This document shows, piece after piece, positions 11,028-22,268 of a stretch of 64,000 bases of DNA. The stretch comes from Alloascoidea africana. Taxonomy: Eukaryota; Ascomycota; Alloascoideomycetes; Alloascoideales; Alloascoideaceae. Each line of letters begins with the position of its first letter. The first letter of the stretch is position 1. Position numbers and translations under genes: made by a program. Under the pieces are notes generated by a model. The model made no database searches, was not told the DNA's origin, and saw only the letters and a program-made list of their open reading frames with translations. The DNA is taken from NCBI GenBank assembly GCA_030581615.1, contig JAKTTT010000040.1:1-64000 (forward strand). The letters are read 5' to 3'.

Positions 11028-12325
11028 ATGTTGAACAGCAAAATGCTGAGATCTCTTACGACGATGCCAACAATGGTGGTCAGGCCAATGGGCACGCAAT
11101 TGCTGCCCTCAGTCACCTCTATGACCCGTAGTTTCATGGCAATGACCTTCGTTGACGCTGCAGTCAAGACTCAAACTCCAAAGACTCCTAAAGCCGCGTC
11201 AACAAAGTCAAAAGCTACAAAAAAGGCAAAGACAACCAAGTCGGCATCAAAAAAGAAAGCAAAGTCAAAGACTGCGACCAAGGCCAAGGCAGCGCCAAAA
11301 AAGAAGAAGAAGGTTGTCAAGGAAAAGAAACCAGATGTGGTCAAGCCATCTGGGAGACGAATTAGTATGTAACCTTGAACTTTTTCCTAGACAACAGGAG
11401 ATTTCTAACACGCTGCTTTTTCTCAGGTCAATTGCCCAAGAATTTGAACCTTCGTTTGACCAAGAAACCACCTTCTTCATATGTCTTCTTTCTTCAGGAT
11501 CAGTTCAAGAATGATCCTTCTCTGAAGAACATCAACCCAACAGAAGCCATTCCATTGGTTGCCCAAAGATGGAAAGACAGTCCTGAATCTGTTAAAGAAC
11601 GATTTCGTGCACTAAGAGCAAAGGCAGTGGAGGAGTTTGAAGCAAAGCGGGCCAGAGAATTGGAGGAATTGGGGTCCTTGACGGATAAGACAAAAGCGCT
11701 ATCTTTATTGACTCCACCAAAGTCAAGCTTCAGCTATTATCAAACTGAACGTCATAAGGAGTTTACTGACGATGAACCTTTTTCAGACCGTGCCAAACTG
11801 GTTGCAAAGGAATGGAAGACTTTGTCCTCTGCCGAGAAAGCTCCATTTGAGAAACTAGCTGAAGAGGACAAGGCAAGATACGAAAAGGACAAGTCCTTGA
11901 TTTTGCGCTATAGACCAAAGGAAAACCTTCGTCCCAAGCGTCCAGTTTCCGTTTATAGCATATATGTGAAAAATACTATGCCTGGTAGTAATTTGACATT
12001 CCAAGAAATGGCCGATAAGTGGAGACAGATGAGTGATGCTGAGAAGAAACCATATTATGATGAGGCGAGCAAACATAAGAAGGAGTACGAGCAGCAATTG
12101 GCCGATCTACCCAAGGAACCTCCAAAGACTGGATACGGATTATTCATTAGAGAAAATTTCAATTCAGCCGCTGGCACTACAAGCGTGGAAAAGATTGTGT
12201 CAGTTAGTAAAGAATGGAAAAAACTTGATGAATCCGAACGATTAAGTTATAAAACGAGGGCTGAGGATGCAATAGATGATTATCACTATGATGTTCAGGA
12301 TTATAAACAAAAATACGGATTGTAA
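11028..12325 (+). CDS. Four-HMG-box protein with mitochondrial presequence (Abf2-like nucleoid protein)
   Basis: Two exons, 11028-11364 and 11427-12325 (62-nt intron with GTATGT and TTCTAAC), 411 aa. Residues 1 to about 45 lack acidic residues and are rich in Met, Ser, Thr and Arg, as in a mitochondrial import presequence. About 50-108 is Lys/Ala/Pro/Thr-rich with histone H1-like KTPK repeats. Four HMG-box-like repeats then follow, at about 121-190 (KKPPSSYVFFLQ), 208-275 (PPKSSFSYYQTERHKEF), 279-340 (RPKRPVSVYSIYVK) and 343-405 (PPKTGYGLFIREN). Abf2 and human TFAM have two boxes. By analogy this protein packages mitochondrial DNA. The basic H1-like segment and four boxes could let one molecule bend or bridge more DNA. 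A nuclear HMGB role is the main alternative. Confidence 0.8.
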
Positions 12326-13548
12326 AAGTAGTGACTTGACTGTTTGATCTGATTGCTTTGTTTTGTTAATCGTTGTTTCAGAGTAAGCATATGATTAATG
12401 AGGTTCAAGCACTTTACGTTTTTATTATTTACAAGCTAGCTTTGTCCATTTTTTTAGTTGTTTAAATAGTGATTGTGCCAATATAATCGATTCTAATCTC
12501 TAGTTTGTAGTCGTAGGAAGTGTTCCATATTGAATCAGATTCAACTGACAAAAGCAAAGATTTCTGCTCGTTGCTTTCTATGTGAGAACAAAATTCTCTT
12601 TCTCCCTCTTGCTCTTAGGAGTCAAGATGGCCTTAATGTCGGCCGGAGTTTTTGAGTTCATAGAACTCAATTGGTTTTCCTGATTCGGATTTTCCCATAG
12701 TTTCTCCATAGTGCTGGATTGCCTGATCCCGCACCTCTCGCGAAGGTGCTGCCACCTTGGACAGTCTCGCACTTCGTGGTCAAATCTGGGACTTTGGTAT
12801 CCAAATTCGCACTCTAGTGATTCCTTTTTGAGGATTCTTAAGATGGCGTAGTTGTTAGTTTTCATTTATATTACTGTGCCTAAGGTATTTACTATGTGAA
12901 CCCATACTCCTCTTACTCGTGCGAGAGCGGCACACTCAAACTTTTCGAGCCTTTGGGTGGATTTTTCTCGATTGAAACAGAGACATTCTGGAAGCGACAA
13001 GGGAGAAGGCTTTGACCAAACAGCAAATCGGAAAGCGCCTGGCGTTTGCGTCATGGCGGCGTACTTGCTCACTCTGAGAACTCGTGCTACTTTGACCGCA
13101 TACCTCAGTCTGTAGAACTCTACAAGCTTTGGGATGTTCTCCCTTTTTAGCATTTCTGTTGTGGAGTGGAACTCGGCTACTCAGCTCTTCCTACAGGGAC
13201 ACTCCACGACCTCGAAGCGAGGCGCAAGATGGCCACCACGGCAATCAATGTCCTCAGTGGAGAGATATTTCTTTACCTGGTGATCTATCAAACTCGTACC
13301 ACTCAACAACTGAACCAAGGCCGAGAGAATGGGTTTGGGTTCTATCGGGATTGTGTTAACCGGATTAGTTGGATTCTATGGCAATGAGTTTTCTCATTTT
13401 GGAGATAGAATTGTCATTGACTCTGGAGCACACCACAGTGTGGTAAATGCACTCATGGGACCTGTCATACACAACTTTGTGTCCAACGATTTAGTACAGC
13501 CTCTTTGATTAAAACCACAGGAATAGGAACTTTTCTACCAAAGTCAAA

Positions 13549-13843
13549 CAACTGTCGACGGTGTTGACTCCGACTGTTGCAGAAATCAAAAAAAACTTGC
13601 ATGGAAAACGTCGAAACGAATCTCATTAATATGGAAAATAATTCTCGTACCTCTACTCAGAGTCTTTTTGCTTTCAACTTCTTCGGCACAGTTCGAGCCG
13701 AATTTCCATTGAAAGCAATTATACTTTGTGTTGATGAACCAGATTGCTTTTCCATGTTTATGAGATTTGTTTCCACAATTTCCATACACGTTTTAATTTC
13801 GGCAACGGATGGAGTCAAAACTGTTGACAGCTGCTTGCGAATC
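13549..13843. repeat. Imperfect inverted repeat of gag-like sequence
   Basis: Two copies of one gag segment face each other: about 13549-13678 on the plus strand and about 13709-13843 on the minus strand, with a short spacer. Both encode QLSTVLTP-VAEIK and ETNLINME. By eye they match at roughly three quarters of positions, so they are diverged family copies rather than a recent palindrome. A transcript across both could fold on itself. Confidence 0.75.
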
Positions 13844-14663
13844 TCCAAATAGTCGCCTCGCAGACTGTTCAAGAGAAATTGTCCTCTTAGACAGTCAGAG
13901 AGAAGCTCATGCGACGCTTCCTCAAAATCCGCAATTGCGGTGTTGAATGTAGTAAAAAACATTGTTACTTTATCCCCATATAACCTGTCAAAGGTCAGAT
14001 TGAGAATTTCTTGAAAAAAAGTAGAGGGATTGAAAGGTTTCTTCTCAAGGATGACTTTAGCATATTAATTGACGGCAGAACTGATTTTTCTGTGTCAATA
14101 TAAAAATGTAGCTCTTGCGAAGTAGATCCAATCAGTAGACGCATCACTTCCTCATGAGCGATAGCGTCTTCTTTGGCAAGATTCGACTCCAAACCATCCT
14201 CTCCATACAGACCGATCTCCTCGTTGGGATCGAGGAATCGTCCGTAGCCTAAAGATCGTACTGAACCCCTCAAAGAGCATTCCCAACTCTTTAAATGTGT
14301 GGTCTTGGCGGTTATGTTAGGTATACTTTCGATGTGAAGGGTTAAATCTTGAACTCCAGCTTCGCTACCATATCATGTTAAATAAGAAAGCAGTAATGTT
14401 TATATTATACAAATTACATTATTATCAATCACAATGTCCTAACGCACAATGAAGACGAAGCAATTCGTTGTCGGTACCCCTCGCCGTGAGAGGTGTAAAA
14501 CCAAGTTGTTGTACCAGCTCTTTTTGGAATAATCCTTGGAAGTTGGACTGTGTTGCTAACAGCACGGTCTTTCCCTATCCCGAGCCACCAATTGAGTGAA
14601 AACGACTATGTTCCAGCGTAATAAATTTCGTAGCAGAAACATTCAATGGTTTGGGGGGCGGGA

Positions 14664-14885
14664 TGTGGAGATTCGGACTCTCATGCTCTGTTTTGCTCCT
14701 GCGGACCTGACGTCCCTTTGCCGATTTGGTCCTAGAGCGTTAGCATAGCGACATGGTGACGTGATTACTTTTCTGATCTGGCTATGTCCGCGATTACAGG
14801 CATGTCAGTAATCTTAAGCATAGCTGTAGCTTTTGTTTCTAGATAAATATAGAAGCTCCTGGTTCTCTGAGTTCTCTGAGTTCTT
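14664..14885 (+). repeat. Partial copia-family LTR, plus orientation
   Basis: It begins TGTGGAGATTCGG directly after a purine-rich tract (GGTTTGGGGGGCGGGA, 14648-14663), the arrangement expected at the upstream edge of a 3' LTR. It matches the LTR at 41332-41654 (opposite strand) almost perfectly over the last ~180 bp, with only a few differences by eye, and the LTR at 37160-37425 less well. Confidence 0.8.
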
Positions 14886-15297
14886 ATATCAAAGTCTACA
14901 CCAAAACAGGAAGGGTGAAGGGTTGTAAGTCTACGCATATTCTTTGCAAAACGGTACTGAAACCTCCCAATTTATGCCGAATAACTTCAGGCAAGCATAG
15001 TTTCATTTGCTATATCTGAGTCACCCAAAGAAGTACACAAAAGCTTTACAAAACTACGTGCGAATAAAAAGCGGCCTGGTCATGAAAATCGAGAGACATA
15101 AAATCTTTGTATGGTTACCCTGACAAAACAGTGTCATGTGATCAAATGCACCCATTAACCCTCATCTATCAAGAGTAAAATATTGTTTGAAAAGTCGCCA
15201 TGTTGAAAAAGTTTCAAGTCTACAATACAGACACACAACTTTTTTTAATTTGTGAAACAGCAACAGAGAAGGAGGCATAGATAACTATCAACAAAAA
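14886..15297. other. Intergenic flank and RRP15 promoter
   Basis: 412 bp between the fossil LTR and the RRP15 start, AT-rich, with a T-run near 15240-15247. No gene was seen and no clear PAC or RRPE ribosome-biogenesis element was recognised. Confidence 0.45.
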
Positions 15298-16247
15298 ATG
15301 GTAACAAGGAAAGATTTAAAGAAAAGGAAGGCCAGTGTGGGCGCAGGCGAATCTAGAGGGAAGGGAATAGATGAGAAGAAAAGAAGAAAAGTAGAACAAC
15401 AAAAAGAGAAAGAAGATTCTATTGTGGGAGAGGATGGGAACGATTTATCAAGTGATGAAGAATCCGATAAGAAAGCTGAGGAACCATCCGGTATGTGACT
15501 CGGTTACGGAAGTGTAAAGTTTTCTCTAACTGAGTGTATCTTGTAGGTTGGATTATGGGATCCAGCGATTCAGAGTACTCAGGTTCGAATTCGGAAACAG
15601 AAGAAGAATCAGAAGCGGAAGAAAGTGATGATGGTCAGGACAAAGACAAAGCGGTCGCTCAAGCTGAAGACGAAAGAGAATCTGGAGATGATGAAGATGA
15701 CGATGACGATGATGAGCTACTCTTCGAGACATCGAAGAAAAAGAAGCAAGAAGGCAGCAAAAAGGATGGGCCTCAAGGGTTTTCAAAAGCAGTTTCTGCA
15801 ATTCTATCCTCGCATTTGAAGTCCTACGATAGAAAAGACCCAATTCTCGTGAGATCCAAGAAGCAGCTTCAAAAGATGGAGAGTGAAAAGTTGGAGCAAA
15901 AAGCTAAGAAGGCGCTTGCTGCTGAGAAAAAGATGCAAATGGATAAAAACAGAGTCAAAAACCTCTTACCTGTGGCTGGTGAAGAAGGAGAGGAAGGTAG
16001 CATAAGGGAGATTTTGGAACACGAGCGACAGTTGAAGAAGATTGCCCAGAGGGGTGTGATAAAACTGTTCAATGCAGTTTTAGCCACACAAAAGAGTGCA
16101 ACGAATGCTGTTTCGGATGCAGATTCCGGGAAGAAACGATCTGGTGGAGGAGATGCTCGATTAAGTTCGTCAAAGAAAAATGAGATGATGACGGAAATGT
16201 CCAAGGAGACATTTTTGGATTTTATAAAATCAGGTGGAAAGATTTAG
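15298..16247 (+). CDS. RRP15: 60S pre-ribosome biogenesis factor Rrp15
   Basis: Two exons, 15298-15490 and 15547-16247 (56-nt intron with GTATGT and CTCTAAC), 297 aa. The N-terminal half is charged and low in complexity: a basic first exon with KKRK-type nuclear signals, then a long Glu/Asp/Ser stretch. The conserved Rrp15 core starts at QGFSKAVSAILSSHL and continues through DPILVRSKK and ERQLKKIAQRGVIKLFNAV, ending at ETFLDFIKSGGK. Rrp15 acts in the nucleolus in pre-60S particles and is needed for processing of 27S pre-rRNA. It is convergent with the HMG-box transcription factor gene. The family call is strong because the core is complete. Confidence 0.93.
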
Positions 16248-16806
16248 CTGAAGCATACAGGTTATTGTCATTTTCTTTTTCTACTGTAATTTCTAAACCC
16301 AAGAGCCATTTTGATAATAATGTATACTTCTTACTGATGGAGAACTTTGAGTGCTCTCTTATGACCAACTGATTGCGCCAATCGTGCTTTTTATCCAAAA
16401 AAACAAAAAAAGAAAGATATAAAATCCATTAATTCATTCATAAAAGCCAGAACCTAACATGATAAATATAATAAGAAATCAAACCAATTGTATCAAACGA
16501 GCGAAAGGTATATGATCTAAGTCCACTAAATTGAGTATTTCTCTTAAATCAGCCAAGAACATTAGATTTTAAAAAAAAAGCCAAATTTCATTCATCAAAA
16601 AGTGCTTTAGTGCGCTTTGTGTCTCATTCTATATTCAAGATCATCGAGGACAGGAATTGGACTTTGGAAGAAAGATGATGAGATCAAACAATTGCTAAAC
16701 AAAAAAAAAGAAAGGGATGCAAAGATAATCGAATGCACATGAAGATAAAGAAGAAAATGGATAATCTATACCTTTTTCAACTCCTAAACTTAGGTTCGTC
16801 CAAACT
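16248..16806. other. Convergent 3' intergenic region
   Basis: 559 bp between the stops of RRP15 (plus) and the HMG-box gene (minus). AT-rich with several A-runs, as expected of two facing 3' ends. Nothing else was seen. Confidence 0.5.
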
Positions 16807-19763
16807 CTAAGCCGCTTCATCATAGGTTTGACCAACAAGAGAAGCAAGTTTTTCAGCAAGATGGGTCATACTCTCGGAACTGAGAGAATGAGAGTCATTG
16901 ATAGTTATCAATTTTGAAGAATTCGGTAGATCAAATGTCGAAAAATATTTCTCTTGTTCTGTTCCTTCTTGTTTGACACCACCAGATTTATCGTTCAAAG
17001 AGATAATTATATCAGGACATTTGAAAAAAGATACAGAATTTGAGTTGGATCTGCGGTGAGTACGTGCACTCACCGTGTCAGTCAAATTTTGAGAATCCCA
17101 TAACAAATTCTCAAGCGCTGCTTTCCAAATAGAATCATCACTATCACCAGCTGAGGGTTGACCATTGGAAGTTCTCATTCTCTTCCTCGTTGTCTTATCC
17201 ATCAGTCTCAAGTATTCGTCACATATTCTAATAAGATATCCATTCATGACAAAAAACTTTTCGTTCCTAAGCGGAGTTCTAAACGAATCAAGCAACCGTC
17301 TAATCTGTGAAAGCTTGTTTGAAAAATCAAGCTTTAGTTCGTTTTTAGACATGTCTGTGATGTCCTCAGACAGATTCCTCTCATTGTCTTCTTTACCATT
17401 CTCGTCAGTAATAGACTCTGTGGAGCATACAGGATCTCTAAATGGAATGTCAGCGAGTAGAGAATGGCCTAACTTATTTGCAAAGAGCCTAGAAAATTCA
17501 ACTGTTCCACTTCCTTCAACCACAATAAACATAGTTTTCTTACTATGGTTGCTGCGTGCTTGGTGGCTCCATGGCTCGAGAAACAAGGATAAGATATTGG
17601 ATTTTTCTCGGATGGTGAGTTGCTGGTCATTTCTGGCTTCAAATTTTGTCTCTATGCCTACCAATGGGGATTCAGCGTGGAAACTGTTCCTACGCTGAAA
17701 CTCCTCCATAGGACTGAAAGATACAGGTGTTGTAGTTGGTCCATCAGAATCCAACAAATCATCGAGCTTGACCCTCTTGAACGGCTTGCTTCCTGTAGCC
17801 TTACCTGTTCTAATGGGGGCAGGCGACAAGAGAAGTTCGCTCTTTTCCATTTTCACTAAAGTTTTTGCATTTATCCCTGACTTTCTGGTTGCCCGAGACG
17901 AGAAAGACATCGCATAGCTCCTTGGCGACGACAAGGACAATTTAGTAGATTGTGAAATTGAAGCCAGGGATGATCCCGGCTGGTTAGACGATAATGGAAT
18001 AACCGAAGGAATAAAGATTCTTGGGCTGTCTCCGGGTATATTCTGCTGCTGCTGCTGTTGCTGCTGTTGTTGTTGTTGAGAATAGCAATAATTGTTTGAA
18101 TGTAGTAATGCATTGCTACTCTGATTGTGAGGATTATGTTGCAGTGGTGGTAGAATCTGTTGGGACGGTGGAAATTGCAAGCATGGAACAGATGGTTGTC
18201 GGATAGGGGCATGCGTTTGTTGAAAGAATGGAGACAACGGAGGTGAAGTTGCATTAGAGCCAGTTTTGAAACAGGCATTATTGAAGTTGAAATTGAAACC
18301 ACCTCTTTGTGATTGCTGTGATCCTGAGGATGTAAGTGTATATTGGACGACGGGAAACGAAGATGAGGCGCTGTTCACATTCTTTGGGGTCTGGGGTAAT
18401 ATTATCCCTGCAGAAGAAGAGGAAGAAGGAGTATGAGAGTTGATGCTATTGTTCCGAAATGTTGTTGCTGGTGGAGGAGGAGTTGGGAAAGGATGTTGAG
18501 ATATGGCTTGCTGTGTGTTGAAAGCTGTTGGATAGCCTGAGGATGAAAAAGCAGTAGAAGACGAGAAACATGAATTCGAAGACGAGGAAGAAGAAGATGA
18601 AGCTGAAGAAACAGACATTGGCGATTTGGCTGGGAATTCATTTGAAGAGCTTTCGCCATGCTGCTGCAGAGGAAAGTTGAAAAGAAATGGCTTTGGTGTC
18701 AGCTGTTGCTGCTGTTCAGTGTTGACATTAACAGCAAAAGATGCTTCCCTTTTCGCAATTGGTCTCGTGGATCTGGTTGAAGTTTCCTTCTTATGCTTTG
18801 GAGAACCAGAGCTGCTTCCACTATTTTTGTTGCTGTTTCCATGGTTCACAATGTATCCATTGCACACTGAACACTCCGCAAGGTCACCACTAGCGTCATT
18901 GCTTCTTCGGCCTCCTGATCCTGATCCTGCTCCTCCTCGTCTTATTGCCCGCCGTGGCTGGTACCGATAATCTGGATATTTCTCGCTGTGTGCCTTTTTC
19001 TCCTCTTCGCTAAGCTTGAGCCAGTACTTTTTCTCCTCCGGACTTAATGCCCTCCATCTTTGCCCTATGATCTTGGAGATCTCCGGGTTTGATTTGCCCT
19101 TGAACTCCCCCACTACAGAGGAATGATACTTTTGACGGTATAATATAAAGGCTAAATGGCAATATTGAGTTATCGGAAGAGGGGTTAGCAACAGAAATAG
19201 GGTTGTGAAAAAAAAAGAGAATAGAATACCAATGTGAACTTACCATTTCTTGGCCTAGGAATCCTGTTTGTAGACTTGCCACATGTGCAAGCTTTTTGTA
19301 CGTTTTTATTTTTCTTGGTATTCTTTGGTCCCACTGGGAAGGAATCGATGTACTTGTGGGTATTGGAGCTCCTTTTTCTTGTTGTCGGTTTTGTTGAATT
19401 CGAAGGTGTGCGATCTCTGTCGCTGACATTATTATTTTCATCGTCATCATCCTCTTCTTCTTCGTCGTCGCGGGCGTCGTCTTCATCGTCTTCCTCTTCA
19501 TCGGCATTGTTGTTAACCGCTTTTGGAGTGGCGCAAGAGGAATAAGAAAGCGACGAATTTGGAGAAACCTGCGTCTTTCTGATTGTGGGAGGGAAGGAAG
19601 CCATGACAGCGGGAGCTTGGGTCAGTGAAGGAGAAGAAGAAGCAGCAGAGTGACGATGGAGATCTGGGCCATGACCGTTGGCGGGCTTATCATCAAAAGC
19701 TGCGTTGGCTACCTGAGCCAGCTGATGAAGATTGTACGCTGCGATATGGGCGGTATCAGTCAT
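16807..19763 (-). CDS. HMG-box transcription factor (Rox1/Rfg1/Ste11 type)
   Basis: Two exons, 19763-19244 and 19151-16807 (92-nt intron with GTAAGT and TGCTAAC), 954 aa. The intron splits the HMG box exactly: RIPRPRN is in exon 1 and AFILYRQKYH in exon 2. The box (about 168-240) continues with NPEISKIIGQRWRALSPEEK and ends EKYPDYRYQPRR, the sequence-specific MATA/SOX-like class seen in Rox1 and Ste11. Before it lie a long Asp/Glu run and a Lys-rich stretch with a CTCGK motif. After it come about 300 Ser-, Pro- and Asn-rich residues including a run of 12 Gln, then a C-terminal region of unknown fold from about 640. I chose the ATG at 19763 because the frame above it is hydrophobic and lies in apparent leader. 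Relatives repress hypoxic or filamentation genes or drive mating genes; which applies here is unknown. Confidence 0.88.
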
Positions 19764-22268
19764 TGTTGGACCATAAGCTGGGAGAAGAAAAGAGGAAGGA
19801 GAAAAGGAATAAAAAAGTAAGAAAGTAGAAACTAAGAAATAGAAATGTGTCATTGCGTATCTTGCCTGCGGCTGTCTGCATATGGTATATTGTTGGAGTA
19901 TAAAACATATAATAGCAAAAATTGCTGAAGCGAGAGCTTCTATTCCTCACGCTTTCACGGGAGGGTTGATGAGAGCGGCTTAACATTGCTCTGCCTAGCT
20001 CTTTAGTGGCTTCAATCGCAGATTTTGTAAGGTACATGCTTGCTAAACAGTAAGGCAAGTGTTCTCTGTGTGTGTTTGTGACCGGGAGCGAACGAGCAGA
20101 TCTGAACGCGATAGTACGTAATGACCAGGGAAAATATCCTCAACTCTCTTTCTTTCTCTCTCCCAGCATGCATGCGTTTCTCATTTTTATACGTTGAAAT
20201 ATATAAATACCAATCTGGATTCGAATAAGCAGCATTCAAGACTAAATCAGCTATGAAACTGTATCTTGGACAATCAAAAGTGTAATACCATCACGGTAAT
20301 AATTATTTTGTTGTATGCTCTCATTGTTTCAGAGGAATACACGAAACTGTTTAAAGTTTGTTTTTTGAAGAAGCTTAATCATTTTACGTTTAGTTTAGCC
20401 GTTGATCAAGATAGTTTTGGCCCTGAATCAATCACAATCAAATAATCAATCAAAGCCTGCTCTTGTCCACAGGCAATGAATGTATCACACTAGGAAACCT
20501 ATTTTGAGATAGTGCTGGCAGCTGCTTTTGCACGACGCCCTGAATACGAAAGAAATATTATGAGCTTTGAAATTATAATGATTTATCAATCAACCTGTCT
20601 TTGTCTTTTTACACGGTTTAGTAGTGCATGAGGAGCAGGTGTTTTTTTTTTTGGCGTGAGAGCACGCATAACCAGTGTGTAGAAATTAATTTTACAGCCC
20701 AATCATCAATACTAGTTTCTTTGCCTTTTGGTGCTAATGTAGATAGCTGTATCTTTTTGGAGTAAAAAACACAAAGTCTGAAAAAAAAGCTCTATTGTTT
20801 GGTTTCCTCCATACCGTTACCAAAAATTTCTGAATCAGTTTGGTCGTCCCTGTCAACCCAGTCGAGTTCAACGATACACCAAAATTCCTACTTTTTGTTC
20901 TTTCTTTCTTTTAGCCCCAAACTGATCATCACGGGAATAAGCACGATTATAATGGTGCCGGCTCTTTAACAACACTAGAGGACTACACCAAAAGGAGACA
21001 GATGTACAGTTAATTGTGCCGTACTTTCAGGGCGTTACTTGCCATATACTATTGAGTACGCAGCGTTTTTTTCTTCTCTTCACATGAACAAGCAGTTCAT
21101 ATAGCATGCAGTTTGCAGTGAACTATTTCTCCTGATTTTGTTATTCTGTCACACGCCTAGAATGTTCTTTTTTCCCTGCTTGCTTTTCTTCCAAGCGCGA
21201 TGGTTCGTATTGTTCAAACAGTACAAACTGTCCTACGACAAATCTGGCTTTTGCGATTTAGAAGGCGGCGGCGGCTTTGTGCGGTGTGTTACATATCAAC
21301 GACGAGAACTCATTCCATTTCTCTTATCTTGCCCCTGGATACTTTCACTTTTCGTATTATAATCATAGACAAGTAATAAGCTAAAGACAGAATTTAAATC
21401 CATTTACAATAAAGTAAAAGCCAGAACACCAGGCGCAGTTTTGGCTTATTAGAGAAGGTATCTTTGTCGAATTGGCCAGTACACCATCTTCTACGGGATC
21501 ACCTTGTTTCTCCTATTTTTTTTGTTTTTGTGTTGGTGAGTGTAAGTTACACACCCATAATCATTCTTCTTGAATACTAAATTAAAAAGGATGATGCGTG
21601 CCTTGAAGCTTGTTCTACGATCTGACAGCGGTCCGTTCAACAGAGATCAAGCTGTCTGAATGTTCATAATAGACCAGCCATAGAGTTAGGGTTTTGATTC
21701 TCCTAACGTCGGCAAATCTCAAACAGTACCGCACAGCAGAACAATTTGTATCTGGACTGCTCGTCAGCCTCACCATTGCGTCGGCTCACCTGTTCTCTAA
21801 GCTAAGTGGCAAATCCTATTGTTTGTATGTGAGGGCGGGATGCGCGCGCGAGCTTACTAGAGAAAAGAAAGTTTTTATTAGTGTCAGAACCAACGAGATG
21901 GTTCTTTTTCTTTTTTTTGTTTTTTTTTCTCTGACAAGAGAATAAATGAGGATGGATCTAAATCGTTATTTCATATTACATGTGGCCATTGAGGATCCCC
22001 TCCAGTGTCAGAAAATAAGATGCACAACAATCGTGCTATCTACAACGGGAAAATAGCTACTGTACATGATTTCATGTGTCGGGAAAACATCCGGATCATA
22101 TCATCACCTTTAGCGAGGTTGACTCAAGGGAGTAATTTATTCTACTTTAGACCACTTTTGGTTGAAAATCGGTATAACAATGGATTTGTGCCCTGAATTC
22201 TCAAACATGTATATTTATTTCTTCATTTTGGGTAAAAATAGCTAAGCGAAAGTATACAAAAAAGCACC
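19764..22268. other. 2.5-kb upstream region of the HMG-box gene
   Basis: A long gene-free stretch between the calmodulin stop and the HMG-box start, both minus strand. It has scattered T-runs and no reading frame with protein-like composition. Long upstream regions are typical of heavily regulated yeast transcription factor genes, which may be the explanation. No tRNA or other RNA gene was recognised. Confidence 0.5.

Larger units (their letters stand above)
12578..14885. mobile_element. Rearranged Ty1/copia LTR retrotransposon fossil
   Basis: An old, broken element. On the plus strand a copia-type aspartic protease remnant with DSGAHHSVVN lies near 13380-13510. Gag-like sequence is present in both orientations (13549-13678 plus; 13657-14273 minus, with LRGQFLLNSLRGDY). 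A partial LTR with an adjacent purine-rich tract ends the block at 14664-14885. The minus-strand stretch 12578-13153 (HEVRDCPRWQHL) may be debris of another retroelement, possibly a LINE end (weak). The mixed orientations show that it has been rearranged as well as decayed; it carries many breaks. It belongs to the same family as the element at 37160-41654. Confidence 0.72.

Noticed and set aside
12578-13153. LINE reverse transcriptase remnant
   Set aside because: Only a vague likeness to the C-terminal zinc region of LINEs; too weak to call as its own element, so mentioned only within the copia block.
21590-21665. Box C/D snoRNA suggested by GATGATGC and CTGA
   Set aside because: The C box has a mismatch and there is no terminal stem or convincing guide; chance is likely.
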